Assembly (NCBI RefSeq): GCF_000225825.1
Contig: NZ_AGBX01000007.1
Span: 124,001 to 188,000, forward strand
DNA length: 64,000 nucleotides
Origin: Brachybacterium squillarum M-6-3
GTDB taxonomy: Bacteria; Actinomycetota; Actinomycetes; Actinomycetales; Dermabacteraceae
Direction of reading: 5' to 3'
Each line of letters begins with the position of its first letter. Within the stretch, counting starts at the first letter, position 1. Shown in pieces: positions 8,131 through 18,243 of the stretch. The notes beneath the pieces were generated by a model. The model searched no databases. It was not told the DNA's origin and saw only the letters and a program-made list of their open reading frames with translations. The translations under genes and the position numbers were made by a program.

Positions 8131-9177
8131 TCAGGCGCGGGCGCCGAGCCCCACGATGTGCTCGGGCAGGCGCTCGTTGTCGCCGTACATGAAGTGGTTG
8201 CGCATGTTCTCGGAGAAGCGGCTCGCCTCCGGCGTGCGCCCCACGGCCTCGGCCACCTCGCGGATGTGGATCGGCGCGGCGCCGCAGCACACGCCCAGGT
8301 AGTTCACGCCCAGCTCAAAGGCCTCACGGGTGAAGTCGCGGATCTCGTAGCGGTTGGTGAACAGCGGGTCCAGGGCGGTGGGGAAGGTGCGCCCGTGCGG
8401 GGCGGGCACGCTCGCGGCGACGTCCGAGAGGTTGAAGAACGTCGGCTCCGCCTCGGTCGTGCGGTAGGGGATCGGCAGCGCGCCCACGTGGCAGGAGACG
8501 GCCTCGCGGATCTTGCGCAGCCACGGCAGCATCGTCGCCGGACCGCGGAAGCAGTTCAGCCCCACCACGTCGGCGCCGGCCTGCTCGAGCTGCTGGGTGG
8601 TCTCCACGATGCCGACGCCGTCGGCCATCTCCTGGAAGGCCATCGGAGCCAGGGTGATCACGGAGGGCAGGCCGGTGGCCTGCGCGATCTCGAGCGCCGC
8701 GAGGGCTTCCCCGGCGTAGTAGAAGGTCTCGCCGATGATGATGTCTGCGCCCTCCTCGACGGCCCAGCCGACCATCTCCTCGAACATGCCGCGCACCTCG
8801 GCCTGCTTGGCGGTGTCCGCAGGGTCCCAGATGTTCGAGTTGGAGATGTTGCCGGCCATCAGGTTGCCCGGCACCTGATCGGCGACCTCGCGGGCGATCC
8901 GCAGCGCCGAGCGGTTCAGAGGCTCCAGCAGGTCCTCCTTGCCGATCACGCGCATCTTCTCGCGGTGCCCGTTGTAGGTGAAGGCCTCGACCACGTCGGA
9001 GCCGGCACGCTGGAAATCCACGTGCAGGCCGCGCAGGGCCTCCGGGTACTCCAGGGCGACCTCCGGGACGAACTCGCCCGCGGTGAGGTAGCCGCGGCGC
9101 TCCAGCTCGAACAGGAAGCCCTCCGCGCAGATCACGGGGCCGGCATCGAGACGGTCGGTGAGGATGTTGCTGGTCAT
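8131..9177 (-). CDS. Homocysteine S-methyltransferase family protein (BHMT-like)
   Basis: 348-residue TIM-barrel zinc methyltransferase. The zinc ligands expected for the family are seen as GLNC (Cys209) and a GVCCGAAP pair (Cys297, Cys298). It would move a methyl group from a betaine-type or S-methyl donor to homocysteine to give methionine; the start AGPVICAEGFLFELERRGYL fits the betaine-homocysteine branch better than MmuM. ATG 9177 begins the conserved sequence; the frame runs 160 codons further without similarity. A 15-bp hairpin follows the stop. Transcribed alone. Confidence 0.85.
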   Translation of the reverse strand: MTSNILTDRLDAGPVICAEGFLFELERRGYLTAGEFVPEVALEYPEALRGLHVDFQRAGSDVVEAFTYNGHREKMRVIGKEDLLEPLNRSALRIAREVADQVPGNLMAGNISNSNIWDPADTAKQAEVRGMFEEMVGWAVEEGADIIIGETFYYAGEALAALEIAQATGLPSVITLAPMAFQEMADGVGIVETTQQLEQAGADVVGLNCFRGPATMLPWLRKIREAVSCHVGALPIPYRTTEAEPTFFNLSDVAASVPAPHGRTFPTALDPLFTNRYEIRDFTREAFELGVNYLGVCCGAAPIHIREVAEAVGRTPEASRFSENMRNHFMYGDNERLPEHIVGLGARA

Positions 9178-9355
9178 GTCTGCTCTCGCTCGCTGAGTCG
9201 GGGCGGGGCCCGCGTGGGGTCCGAGGTGGTCCACACCGGACGCTAGCGGGTGCCGTGGCGCGAGTCGCCGGATGTGGCGGTCCGTGAACGCGGATGCCGC
9301 CGGCGCCCCGAAGGCTGCCGCCCCGGCGCCGAGCAGGGTGTGCGACCCTGACCGC

Positions 9356-9637
9356 ATGTGCCGCAACATCCGCCTCCTGCACAACTTCGAGCCCGAGGCG
9401 ACCTCCCAGGAGGTCCACGACGCCGCGCTGCAGTACGTGCGCAAGATCAGCGGCATGACCAAGCCCTCCCAGGCCAACCAGGAGGTCTTCGACCGCGCCG
9501 TCGCCGAGATCGCCCACGCCACCGAGCACCTGCTGGCTGACCTCGTCACCTCCGCCCCGCCCAAGGACCGCGTGGTCGAGCGCGAGAAGGCCCGCGCCCG
9601 CAACGCCAAGCGGTTCGGGGAGCCCGCAGCGTCCTGA
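9356..9637 (+). CDS. DUF2277 family protein
   Basis: 93 residues beginning MCRNIRLLHNFEPEATSQEV, the signature start of DUF2277. The rest is helical (YVRKISGMTKPSQANQEVF) and ends in a charged tail. Function unknown; the small conserved family is common in actinobacteria. ATG 9356 is chosen because conservation begins there; the open frame extends 28 codons upstream with no similarity. Confidence 0.8.
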   Translation: MCRNIRLLHNFEPEATSQEVHDAALQYVRKISGMTKPSQANQEVFDRAVAEIAHATEHLLADLVTSAPPKDRVVEREKARARNAKRFGEPAAS

Positions 9638-9766
9638 GCCTGCTCGTGGGTCGACACTTCCTGCCTGTTCGGGTGCAGCGGCGGTACTGTGCCGGTGAGT
9701 CGGCCGTCGTGGTCCGACCTCGCGTTCAGCCTGCGAACGCCGCTTCTCGAAAGGTGGGCCCGTCCC

Positions 9767-10084
9767 GTGGAAGAGATCTCGATCGCCGGTCATGGTGAGT
9801 CCATCCCGGTGTCCGCCGTCGCGGCGCGGATGCTGCGGGAACGGCTGGACGAGGCCGTCCAGAAGCGCGGGCCGGAGGAGGCCGCGGCCTTCGAGGAGCT
9901 GATCGGGGTACGGCTCGGCTCGCTCATCGACGGCGGGATGCCCAGCATCGACGTCGCCACCATGCGCTCCGTCGTCCTGTACGTGGAGACCCCTGTCGAG
10001 GAGGAAGAAGCGACCTCCGGCCTCGGGCGGGCCGTGCAGGGCTTCCGGGACCGGCTCGCCCAGCGCGGCGGCCCCGCCCGCTGA
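9767..10084 (+). CDS. Hypothetical protein
   Basis: 105 residues, mostly helical and acidic in the middle (ETPVEEEEA), with no transmembrane segment or recognised motif. GTG 9767 is chosen because GAAAGGTGG lies 10 bases upstream; an ATG at 9689 in the same frame is possible but has no ribosome site. It ends 40 bases before the IS481 element. Confidence 0.55.
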   Translation: MEEISIAGHGESIPVSAVAARMLRERLDEAVQKRGPEEAAAFEELIGVRLGSLIDGGMPSIDVATMRSVVLYVETPVEEEEATSGLGRAVQGFRDRLAQRGGPAR

Positions 10085-10123
10085 CCCGCACCTCTGCGCC
10101 GGTCGGCCCGGTCCCGTCCTAGG

Positions 10124-11230
10124 TGTTGCGGGGCATGACGTTGTAGACGCTGGCCGGGGATGAAGGAACGGGCCCCGTGACCGGCACGATGGGTGGTGTC
10201 TAGACAGCCATCTCGCGGCAGGAGGCCCGTTCCATGACCCACCGTAATGCCCCGCTGACGACGCTTGGGAGACAGCGAGCCATCGACCAGGTGATCGAGA
10301 GAGGCCGTCCGATCGCGCACGTCGCCGCGGAGTTCCACATCGCCCGAACGACGCTCTCGAAATGGGTCGGCCGCTTCCGCGAGCACGGCGAGCTCGGTCT
10401 GCAGGACCGCTCCAGCGCGCCAGCGAACCGACCCACCCGGCTCCCGGTCTGGGTGCTCGAGCTGATCGAGTCCTGGCGGCGAGAGAAGAAGTGGTCCGCC
10501 CGCCGGATCGCCCGCGAACTCACCGACGGCCACGGCTTCGCATGCTGCGTGCGGACGGTGACTCGCTGGCTGGACCGCCTGGGATTGAACCGGATCCGAG
10601 ACATCACCCCGGACGGAGAGAACCTGCGTCGACCAGGGAAGATCCACGCCCGGTATCCCGGGCACATGGTCCACATGGACGTGAAGAAGATCGGCAAGCT
10701 CCGCGACGGCGGGGGCTGGTGGGCGCATGGCCGCGGTTCCGTGCAGGACAAGAAGAAGCACTCGCAGCGGATTGGCTACACCTACCTCCACTCGATCATC
10801 GACGGGTTCTCCCGCCTGGCCTACACCGAAGCACTCGAGGACGAAACTGCCGCAACGACCATCGCGTTCTTCCACCGCGCCCGGGCATTCTTCACCGCCC
10901 ACGGGATCACGCGAATCTCCCGCCTGATCACCGACAACGGCAGCAACTACACCGCCAAAGCGTTCCGACGTTCAACCAGGGCGTTCATCGGCCGGCACCA
11001 GCGCACCAGGATCTACACGCCTCGGCACAACGGGAAGGTCGAGCGCTACCAGCGGATCATGACCGACGAATGCCTCTACGCCCGCGCCTATGCCTCCGAG
11101 AATGAGCGGCGAGACGCGATCAGGATCTGAATCCACCACTACGACTACCATCGCCCCCACACCGCCTGCAGCGATCAGCCCCCAGCCTCACGCCTCCACA
11201 CCGGCGTCGGTAACGTCATGGCCAACTACA
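10124..11230 (+). mobile_element. IS481 family insertion sequence
   Basis: About 1.1 kb. The left end reads TGTTGCGGGGCATGACGTT and the right end, reversed, gives a related sequence sharing CATGACGTT, with terminal TGT/ACA. It holds one transposase frame. I cannot see a clear target duplication. It forms the left border of the copper island. Confidence 0.75.
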
Positions 11231-11235
11231 TCTAG
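10234..11235 (+). pseudogene. IS481 transposase with premature stop
   Basis: DDE transposase. An N-terminal HTH (residues 13-55, RQRAIDQVIERG), a second HTH, then an rve core with Asp in HMDVKK, Asp in ITDNGSNYT and Glu in GKVERYQ. The frame is cut by TGA at 11128-11130, where homologues have Trp (IWIHHYDYHRPH). The same frame continues HHYDYHRPHTACSDQPPAS to a TAG at 11233-11235. The last 35 residues are therefore lost although the catalytic triad is intact. RBS GGAGG precedes ATG 10234. Confidence 0.8.
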
Positions 11236-11791
11236 AGCGTTCCGCGGAATCCGCGACTCAGTCACCGTACCCTTTGCCGAGGCGAAGGCAGAGCCATAGC
11301 ACTACAACTTCTAGTTCGGTGCCGTCGTTGAGCACGGGCCGCACCAGAACCGGGATGTTGCCCATGGGGCGGGCCCCGGCGTGCCCACCGAGGGGAGCCA
11401 GTTGGTCACCATCAGATCGGGCAGATTTCGATCGCCCACCCGGTCCACTTTCCCACGAGGGCCCGAAGCACCGGGGCGCGCCGAATCCCGACACAGACGG
11501 ATCGAGAGTTGTCCGTCTACCCCTCCATCCAGCCCATCCCGAACAGCAGCAGAACCTCTCGAAATAGGGCCCGCGACCCGTGACCCGTCGAATCTGGATA
11601 TGCGCCTGTGAGTTCTCATGAGATCAGACAGATGTGTGGCGCTACGACCTGCAGTACGACAAGGCACACGCCTAGAGAAATCTCGTTAGGTTGTCAGATT
11701 CCTCGAGGTAGCGAGTCGGAACCGCAGGGGACCCTGCTAGCTCCGCAGCTGTCCAGATGATCGACGGGGTCGCCGCTCGCGGTCAGTTGAT
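11236..11791. other. Intergenic stretch without a supported gene
   Basis: About 550 bases between the IS481 element and csoR. Short open frames occur on both strands but none has recognisable similarity, codon bias like its neighbours or a ribosome site. It may hold worn remnants at the island edge. Confidence 0.5.
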
Positions 11792-12121
11792 TCAGGACTT
11801 GACGAGACGTCGAACTGCGTCGGAGGCCTCCTTGAGCTTGATCTCGGCTTCGTCTCCGCCCTCGCGGGCCGCATCGACGACGCAGTGACGGAGGTGGTCA
11901 TCGAGCAGGCCCAGCGCAACGTTCTCGAGTGCACTGTTCAGGGCCGAGATCTGAGTGAGAATGTCGATGCAGTAGATGTCCTCGTCGACCATGCGGGAGA
12001 TTGCACGAGCTTGACCTTCGATGCGCTTGAGTCGGTTGAGGTAGCGAGGCTTGTCTTGAATGTACCCGTGAGGCCCGCTGTGGCAGGCCCGGTCTTCTGT
12101 GCTTTCCGGGACAGTGGACAT
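11792..12121 (-). CDS. csoR: Copper-sensing repressor CsoR
   Basis: 109-residue all-helical DNA-binding repressor released by Cu(I). The Cu-binding triad is seen as Cys51 (IYCIDIL), His76 (LDDHLRHC) and Cys80, with the 25 and 4 residue spacings of mycobacterial CsoR. The conserved RLKRIEGQARAI stretch is at 30-41. It is the last gene of the leftward copB-csoR stretch (26 bases after copB). Its likely targets are the ATACCCC-type palindromes at 14346-14362 and 19429-19445. Confidence 0.93.
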   Translation of the reverse strand: MSTVPESTEDRACHSGPHGYIQDKPRYLNRLKRIEGQARAISRMVDEDIYCIDILTQISALNSALENVALGLLDDHLRHCVVDAAREGGDEAEIKLKEASDAVRRLVKS

Positions 12122-12147
12122 GATTGATTCCGTTCGATGTAGAGGCA

Positions 12148-14334
12148 TTAGCGGCGATTGCGTACGGCAGCGACGGTCGCCTCGGGACGCAGATCGAGGC
12201 GTCGCAGGAGCTGGGCGTTCAGGGCGACGACGACGGTGGACAGGGACATCAGGATCGCTCCGACGGACATTGGCAGTACGAACCCGATGGGGGCGAGGAT
12301 TCCGGCTGCCAGCGGCACGGACAGCAGGTTGTAGCCAGCGGCCCACCAGAGGTTCTGCTTCATCTTCCGGTATGCGGCGCGGGAGAGCTCGATGACCGAG
12401 AGTACCGAGCGCGGATCGGAGCTGGCGAGTACAACCCCTGCCGAGGCGATCGCGACGTCGGTGCCGGCCCCGATCGCGATGCCGACGTCAGCCTGGGCGA
12501 GAGCGGGGGCGTCGTTGACGCCGTCGCCGACCATCGCGACCTTCTTGCCCTCCTTCTGGAGCTGGGCGACCTTGGAAGACTTGTCCTCGGGGCGCACGCC
12601 AGCGAAGACGCGGTCGATGCCGAGCTCGCGACCGACACTGTTCGCGACCGCCTCGGCGTCGCCGGTGATCATGACGACCTCGACCCCGAGGCCGTGCAGA
12701 GCGTCGATCGCCTCGCGGGACTCGGACCGTACCTCGTCGGTGAGCTTGAGGCCGCCGATCACCTCACCGTCGCGCAGGACGTGGAGGATGATCGCGCCTT
12801 CCTGACGCCAGCCTTCCGCCTCCTCGATCTCGCCTGCTCCGGTCTCCTCGAGCAGGCGGGGTCCGCCGACGCGGATCTCGTGACCGTCGACCTGTGCGCT
12901 CACGCCGAGAGCGGGAGTGGAGCTGATGTCGGAGCCCGCAGGGACCTGGATTCCGTCGGCCTGTGCCTTGGCGACGATGGCGCGGGCGAGCGGATGCTCG
13001 CTCTCCGCCTCGGCGGCGGCTGCCAGGGCCAGCACCTCGGACTCCTGCGCATGGCGAGGAATGATCTCGGCGAGGGCGGGCTCGCCCTTGGTGAGGGTGC
13101 CGGTCTTGTCGAACAGAACGGCGTCGACGGTGCGCATCGCTTCCAATGCCAGGCGATCCTTCACCAGGACGCCGCCGCGGGCGGCCCGCTCGGTGGCGAT
13201 CGAGACGACCAGCGGGATCGCGAGACCGAGCGCGTGGGGGCAGGCGATCACCAGCACGGTCACCGTGCGGACGACGGCATCATCGGGCATGCCGAGGAGT
13301 GACCAGGTGATCGCGGTGATCACGGCGGCGCCGAGCGCGAACCAGAACAGCCACGCGGCCGCCGTATCGGCGATGCGCTGAGCTCGGGAGGAGGAGTTCT
13401 GCGCTTCGGTCACCAGGCGCTGGATGCCGGCCAGGGCGGTGTCGTCGCCGGTGGCGGTGACCTCGATGCGGAGGCTGGAGTCGGTGGCGACGGTGCCGGC
13501 CACGACGGAGTCTCCGGTGGAGCGTGTGACCGGACGGGATTCGCCGGTGACCATGGACTCGTCCACATCGGCGCGCCCCTCACGGATCGTGCCGTCCGCG
13601 GGAACGCTCGCTCCCGGGCGCACCAGGACCAGGTCACCGTGCCGCAGCTCGCTCGGCGAGACGCTCACGAGATCATCGCCTTCGATGCGCTCCGCCTCAT
13701 CGGGGAGCAGCGCGGCCAGGGAGTCGAGCGCGGAGGTCGTCTGCGCGAGGGAGCGCATCTCGACCCAGTGTCCGAGCAGCATGATCACGATCAGCAGAGC
13801 CAGCTCCCACCAGAACTCCAACTGGTGATCCAGGAGCCCGAGAGTGGCACCCCAGGAGGCGATCAACGCGACGGTGATCGCGAGCCCGATGAGGAGCATC
13901 ATCCCCGGCTGGCGGGAACGGATCTCGGAGACAGCACCTGTGAGGAACGGGCGGCCGCCCCAGACATACATGACGCTGCCGAGGATCGGGGCGATCCACA
14001 GTGCGCCGGGGAAGTCGGGAACGCTGTATCCGAGGAGCATCGCGAACATCGGGGAGAAGACGACGACGGGCACCGCGATGACCAGGTTGAGCCAGAACAG
14101 CTGTCGGAACTGTGCGACGTGGTCCCCGTGACCGGAGTGACCACCGTGCCCGGAGTGGCTCTCGTGTCCGGAGTGGCCCTCATGGCCTCGGTGCGATCCA
14201 TGGTCGTGGTGTGCGCCGGGAGCGTCCTGCTCAGCGATGGCGGTGCGGCTGTCATGGGGTGCTGGGGAATGGTGGTCGTGCTGCGTGCCGAGTTCCCCGT
14301 GGTCGTGGCGGTGGGTGTGGTTGCCAGCGTTCAT
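12148..14334 (-). CDS. copB: Copper-exporting P1B-type ATPase, CPH class (CopB-like)
   Basis: 728-residue heavy-metal ATPase. The N-terminus (about residues 5-70) is a His/Gly/Asp-rich tail in place of an HMA domain. The membrane motif is CPH ([12 protein letters not shown]), the CopB hallmark, followed by DKTGTLT with the phosphorylated Asp, a [16 protein letters not shown] hinge and final helices. CopB enzymes are usually linked to Cu(II) or Cu(I) export. The start lies only 12 bases downstream of a CsoR box with no good ribosome site, which suggests a very short leader. csoR follows after 26 bases. Confidence 0.93.
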   Translation of the reverse strand: MNAGNHTHRHDHGELGTQHDHHSPAPHDSRTAIAEQDAPGAHHDHGSHRGHEGHSGHESHSGHGGHSGHGDHVAQFRQLFWLNLVIAVPVVVFSPMFAMLLGYSVPDFPGALWIAPILGSVMYVWGGRPFLTGAVSEIRSRQPGMMLLIGLAITVALIASWGATLGLLDHQLEFWWELALLIVIMLLGHWVEMRSLAQTTSALDSLAALLPDEAERIEGDDLVSVSPSELRHGDLVLVRPGASVPADGTIREGRADVDESMVTGESRPVTRSTGDSVVAGTVATDSSLRIEVTATGDDTALAGIQRLVTEAQNSSSRAQRIADTAAAWLFWFALGAAVITAITWSLLGMPDDAVVRTVTVLVIACPHALGLAIPLVVSIATERAARGGVLVKDRLALEAMRTVDAVLFDKTGTLTKGEPALAEIIPRHAQESEVLALAAAAEAESEHPLARAIVAKAQADGIQVPAGSDISSTPALGVSAQVDGHEIRVGGPRLLEETGAGEIEEAEGWRQEGAIILHVLRDGEVIGGLKLTDEVRSESREAIDALHGLGVEVVMITGDAEAVANSVGRELGIDRVFAGVRPEDKSSKVAQLQKEGKKVAMVGDGVNDAPALAQADVGIAIGAGTDVAIASAGVVLASSDPRSVLSVIELSRAAYRKMKQNLWWAAGYNLLSVPLAAGILAPIGFVLPMSVGAILMSLSTVVVALNAQLLRRLDLRPEATVAAVRNRR

Positions 14335-14345
14335 GCCGACACCAT

Positions 14346-14362
14346 ATACCCCTAGGGGGTAT
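14346..14362. promoter_or_regulatory. CsoR operator upstream of copB
   Basis: ATACCCCTAGGGGGTAT is a near-perfect palindrome of the CsoR type. It lies 12 bases upstream of the copB ATG and also contains the TAG stop (14352-14354) of the upstream FAD oxidoreductase gene. Confidence 0.85.
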
Positions 14363-15665
14363 CTGTCGAGGGGGTGGATTCCGCTCTCGGCATCGACTCG
14401 ATCGAGCTATGGAGTTCCGGCACGAGAGCCATCACCGCGGCGCCGGCGTCCAGGCCGCTGACGCCGATGAGCTGTCCCGCTCGCTCATGAGTGAGGACCA
14501 GGGGAACAATGGACGTGGTCTGCACGTTCTCGGAGTGGCTGGTGTGTCCCGCGGCGAGGTAGAGATGCTGGTGGATCTGTGCGCTGTAGAGGGCGCGCGG
14601 CCGGTAGATGCCCGGGGAGTCTGCGAGGCCGATCGAGGCCAGGAGGCTGCGGGCGGCGTGAACGCCCTGGGCCTCGGCATCGCTCCAGTGATCGATGCGC
14701 CAGGTCAGTCCGTCGGACTCGTGGACTGCGACACCTCCTGCGGCGTAGATGTGATCGTGGGTGCGACTGCGCAGGCGGTGATCCACGGCGATCGGACCGT
14801 TCCAGGGGGAGGGGCTGACCGCGATCGTGCCCAGAGCGGTGATGACCAGGTCCACCGTGGCCACGTGGCCATCGGAAAACTCCGCGCGCACCTCGTTCTT
14901 CTCGAGATCCAGGTGGGTCAACGTGTGACCGAAGCGGGTGGTGACGGCGCGGCGATGGGCGCGGGCGAGCTGTTCCGCGACCGCTGCGCCGAACGCGGTG
15001 ATCCCGGGGACGGGGGATGAGGCGGCGAGAGTGACTTGGCACCCGGCATCGCGCAGTATCCCCGAGGTTTCGGCTCCGATCATTCCGGCCCCGTAAATAA
15101 GGACCCTTGGGGAGGTCGTAGCCGCGAGGGCGGCGCGCACACGAAGCGCATCGTCCAGCGAGTGCAGGTGCGTCATCCGAGCGCTGTCCACGGCTGCGGG
15201 GGCGGCGACGCCCGAAGGGAGGGGGCGTGGCGCGCTTCCTGTGGCCACGATGAGGGCGTCATAGTCCAGGCGGGCTCCGGAGCGCAGGTGGACGGTCTGC
15301 TCACGAGGATCGACCGCGCGGACGCTGTCGCGGACCACGCTGCCGGGCAGCGGCGGGAGCTGTGCCTGGTGGGTGTCGATGAGTCCGGTGGCGACGGCCT
15401 TGTTGACCAGCGTGCGGTTGTACGGGGCGATTTCCGCATCGATGATCGCCGTCGTGGTGATCTTTTCCTGCGGGGCGAGTTCCCGGACGGCGGCGGATCC
15501 CGCGGCACCGGCACCGATGACGAGAACGTGCGTCGTGGCGGACAGGGTGGAGCTCCGATCTGGACGGGGGAGGGGTGCACTGCCAGGCGGTGCACCCCTC
15601 CCGCTCGTGGGTGGTTGTTCAGGCGGCGACGTACTTCTGCGGGTCGGCGTCGAACAGGGGGCCAC
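14352..15665 (-). CDS. FAD-dependent pyridine nucleotide-disulfide oxidoreductase
   Basis: Flavoprotein of the ferredoxin-reductase/CoA-disulfide-reductase fold. FAD motif THVLVIGAGAAGSAAVREL, NAD motif RVLIYGAGMIGAETSGIL, and a later HDHIYAAGGVAV are seen. No paired redox Cys is visible. The only ATG/GTG start (15665) overlaps the YHS gene by 47 bases and adds about 40 Pro/Ser-rich residues with no fold. Translation may instead begin at CTG 15545, which has GGAG 7 bases upstream. Its place between YHS and copB in a copper operon suggests electron supply to metal or thiol reduction; this is inference. Confidence 0.8.
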   Translation of the reverse strand: MAPCSTPTRRSTSPPEQPPTSGRGAPPGSAPLPRPDRSSTLSATTHVLVIGAGAAGSAAVRELAPQEKITTTAIIDAEIAPYNRTLVNKAVATGLIDTHQAQLPPLPGSVVRDSVRAVDPREQTVHLRSGARLDYDALIVATGSAPRPLPSGVAAPAAVDSARMTHLHSLDDALRVRAALAATTSPRVLIYGAGMIGAETSGILRDAGCQVTLAASSPVPGITAFGAAVAEQLARAHRRAVTTRFGHTLTHLDLEKNEVRAEFSDGHVATVDLVITALGTIAVSPSPWNGPIAVDHRLRSRTHDHIYAAGGVAVHESDGLTWRIDHWSDAEAQGVHAARSLLASIGLADSPGIYRPRALYSAQIHQHLYLAAGHTSHSENVQTTSIVPLVLTHERAGQLIGVSGLDAGAAVMALVPELHSSIESMPRAESTPSTDTP

Positions 15666-15885
15666 AGCCGGCGCAGCACAGCCAGTAGCGAGTGCCTTCG
15701 TAGTCGCGGAACAGGCCCGCGGCCTCGGCGACGCTCTTGATCACGGTCCGGCCCTCCATCACCGGGCAGATGGCCATGTCATCCGCCGTGGGGCCCATAA
15801 GGTTCGGGCGTCCTTCGGACTCCACGGGAGCGTGGGACGAATGACCGCCGCAGCAGTTGGAGTTCTGGTCGGTGGTGTCGTGCAT
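15619..15885 (-). CDS. YHS domain protein
   Basis: 88 residues. The N-terminus has CCGGHSSH; the YHS-type domain follows (about 38-88) with CPVMEG, a Tyr-rich middle and CCAGCGPLF. These Cys/His clusters suggest metal binding, and similar small proteins accompany CopA ATPases. It sits 36 bases after copA in the same operon and overlaps the next gene's longest frame. A cytosolic metallochaperone or sensor role is inferred. Confidence 0.8.
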   Translation of the reverse strand: MHDTTDQNSNCCGGHSSHAPVESEGRPNLMGPTADDMAICPVMEGRTVIKSVAEAAGLFRDYEGTRYWLCCAGCGPLFDADPQKYVAA

Positions 15886-15921
15886 AGTTTTCCTTCCATA
15901 GTGGTTTCGTGCGGGGAGGGG

Positions 15922-18195
15922 TCAGTTCTTCGCGATGGAGGTGAAGCCGCGCAGGCGCAGGCTGTTGCCCACGACGAAGACGCTGGAGAAGGCCATCGCG
16001 GCGCCGGCGAGCATGGGGTTGAGCATGCCGAGCGCGGCGATGGGGATCGCGGCCGTGTTGTAGGCGAAGGCCCAGAACAGGTTGGTTTTGATGGTCGAGA
16101 GGGTCTTGCGGGACAGGCGGATGGCATCGACGGCGCTGCGGAGGTCGCCTCGTACCAGGGTGATGTCGCTGGCCTCGATCGCGACGTCGGTGCCGGTGCC
16201 CATCGCCAGTCCCAGGTCGGCCTGGGCGAGGGCAGGTGCGTCATTGACGCCGTCGCCGACCATTGCGACGGTGCGGCCCTCGCGCTGGAGGCGGGAGACC
16301 ACATCGACCTTCTCCGACGGTAGGACTTCGGCGATGACCTCGTCGATGCCGACCTCAGCGGCGATCTGGCGGGCCACGGCCTCGTTATCGCCGGTCAGCA
16401 GGACCGGGGTCAGACCCAGCGCCTTCATCGCGGTGACGGCCTCAGCGCTGGTGGGCTTGACCGTGTCGGCGACCACCAGGATTCCCCGGGCGATTCCGTC
16501 CCAGCCGATGGCGACGACGGTCTTGCCCTGTTCCTCGGCCTCCGCCTTGGCGGCGGCGACCGCGGGGCTCAGGGCCATCTGCGTCTCGGCGAGGAGGCTC
16601 TCTCGGCCGACGACGACAGCCCGTCCTTCGACGGTGCCGCGTACACCCTTGCCCTCGACGTTGGTGAAGTCCGAGAGTGTCGGGAGTTCGCCGACCTCCT
16701 GGGTGGCGCCCTTGGCGATCGCCTGGGCGATCGGGTGCTCGGAGGAGTCCTCAACGGCGCCGGCCAGTCGCAGCAGCTCGGCGCGATCGGTGCCTTCATC
16801 GGTGACGACATCGGTGAGGGTCATCTTGCCGGTGGTGACGGTGCCGGTCTTGTCCAGCACCACGGTGTCGACCTTGCGGGTGGATTCGAGCACCTCGGGT
16901 CCCTTGATGAGCACACCCATCTGGGCTCCGCGGCCGGTGCCCACCAGCAGCGCGGTCGGGGTCGCCAGACCCAGCGCGCAGGGGCAGGCGATCACGAGCA
17001 CGGCGACGGCTGCAGTGAAGGCCGCGGTGACGGGGAACCCGGCGCCGAGCCACGCCCCGAGGGTCAGCGCGGCGACCAGGATGACGATCGGCACGAAGAT
17101 CCCGGAGATGCGGTCGGCCAGGCGTTGGACCTCGGCCTTGCCGGTCTGGGCGTCCTCGACGAGCTTCGCCATCTGAGCCAGCTGGGTGTCGGAGCCGATG
17201 CGCGTGGCGCGGACCACGAGGCGTCCGCCGGCGTTGACGGTGGCGCCGGTGACGGCGTCCCCCTCACTCACCTCGACGGGAACCGACTCCCCGGTGAGCA
17301 TGGAGGCGTCGACCGCGGAGGTGCCGGAGACGACGGTGCCGTCGGTGGCGATCTTCTCGCCGGGGCGGACGATGAAATCGTCACCCTCTACGAGATCGTC
17401 GATGGCGATCTTCTGCTCCTGGCCTCCGCGCAGCACGGAGACTTCTTTCGCGCCGAGCTCGAGCAGGGCGCGCAGTGCGGCGCCGGCCTGGCGCTTGGAG
17501 CGCTTCTCGAAGTAGCGGCCGGCCAGGATGAACATCGTGACGCCCGCGCCGACCTCGAGGTAGATGTTCGCCGCCCCGTCGGAGGGCGCGATCGTCAGCT
17601 CGAAGGGGTGAGTCATGCCTGGGGTGCCGGCGGTTCCGAAGAACAGTGCGTACAGGGACCACAGCAGGGCGGCGGAGGTGCCCATCGAGATGAGCGTGTC
17701 CATCGTGGCTGCGCCGTGCTTGAGGTTCGTCCAGGCCGCCTTGTGGAACGGCCAGGCGCCCCACACGATGACCGGGGCCGCGAGCGCGAGGGAGAGCCAC
17801 TGCCAGTAGGGGAACTGAATGGCGGGGATCATCGCCATCGCGATGACCGGGACGGTCAGCGCGACCGCACCGATCAGCCGGTGGCGTAGCGAGGTCAGCT
17901 CCGGGTCGGAGTCCTCCTGATCGTCCCCAGGCGTGTTCGCTGAGTCCTTGCCGGTGGTGGGCTTGGGTAGCGCGGCGGTGTAGCCGGTCTTTTCGACTTC
18001 ACTGACGAGCAGCTGCGGATCGTAGCCCTCTGGGGCCGTCACCTTGGCTTTCTCGGTGGCGTAGTTGACGGTCGCGGTGATGCCGTCGAGCTTGTTGAGT
18101 TTCCGCTCGATCCGGTTCGCGCAGGATGCGCATGTCATGCCGCCGATTTCCAGCTCGATGCCGGCCTCCGCGATGAGCGGTGCTTCGGTGTTCAC
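15922..18195 (-). CDS. copA: Cu(I)-exporting P1B-1 ATPase
   Basis: 757-residue inner-membrane Cu(I) pump. One N-terminal HMA domain (residues 12-78) carries GMTCASC (Cys22, Cys25); eight helices are expected, with CPC in [16 protein letters not shown], phosphorylation motif DKTGTVT, an HP pair in SSEHPIAQ, and [19 protein letters not shown] 18195 has AAAGGA 6 bases upstream. It lies in the operon 48 bases after the secreted metal protein. CopA and CopB in one operon give the island both CPC and CPH exporters. Confidence 0.96.
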   Translation of the reverse strand: MNTEAPLIAEAGIELEIGGMTCASCANRIERKLNKLDGITATVNYATEKAKVTAPEGYDPQLLVSEVEKTGYTAALPKPTTGKDSANTPGDDQEDSDPELTSLRHRLIGAVALTVPVIAMAMIPAIQFPYWQWLSLALAAPVIVWGAWPFHKAAWTNLKHGAATMDTLISMGTSAALLWSLYALFFGTAGTPGMTHPFELTIAPSDGAANIYLEVGAGVTMFILAGRYFEKRSKRQAGAALRALLELGAKEVSVLRGGQEQKIAIDDLVEGDDFIVRPGEKIATDGTVVSGTSAVDASMLTGESVPVEVSEGDAVTGATVNAGGRLVVRATRIGSDTQLAQMAKLVEDAQTGKAEVQRLADRISGIFVPIVILVAALTLGAWLGAGFPVTAAFTAAVAVLVIACPCALGLATPTALLVGTGRGAQMGVLIKGPEVLESTRKVDTVVLDKTGTVTTGKMTLTDVVTDEGTDRAELLRLAGAVEDSSEHPIAQAIAKGATQEVGELPTLSDFTNVEGKGVRGTVEGRAVVVGRESLLAETQMALSPAVAAAKAEAEEQGKTVVAIGWDGIARGILVVADTVKPTSAEAVTAMKALGLTPVLLTGDNEAVARQIAAEVGIDEVIAEVLPSEKVDVVSRLQREGRTVAMVGDGVNDAPALAQADLGLAMGTGTDVAIEASDITLVRGDLRSAVDAIRLSRKTLSTIKTNLFWAFAYNTAAIPIAALGMLNPMLAGAAMAFSSVFVVGNSLRLRGFTSIAKN

Positions 18196-18243
18196 TCCAG
18201 GTCCTTTCCGATCTGTTGCGACGGTCGATCCGGCCCGGAGGGG

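Noticed and set aside
11311-11667. Open frames between IS481 and csoR
   Set aside because: No similarity, no ribosome site and overlapping frames on both strands with equal claims.
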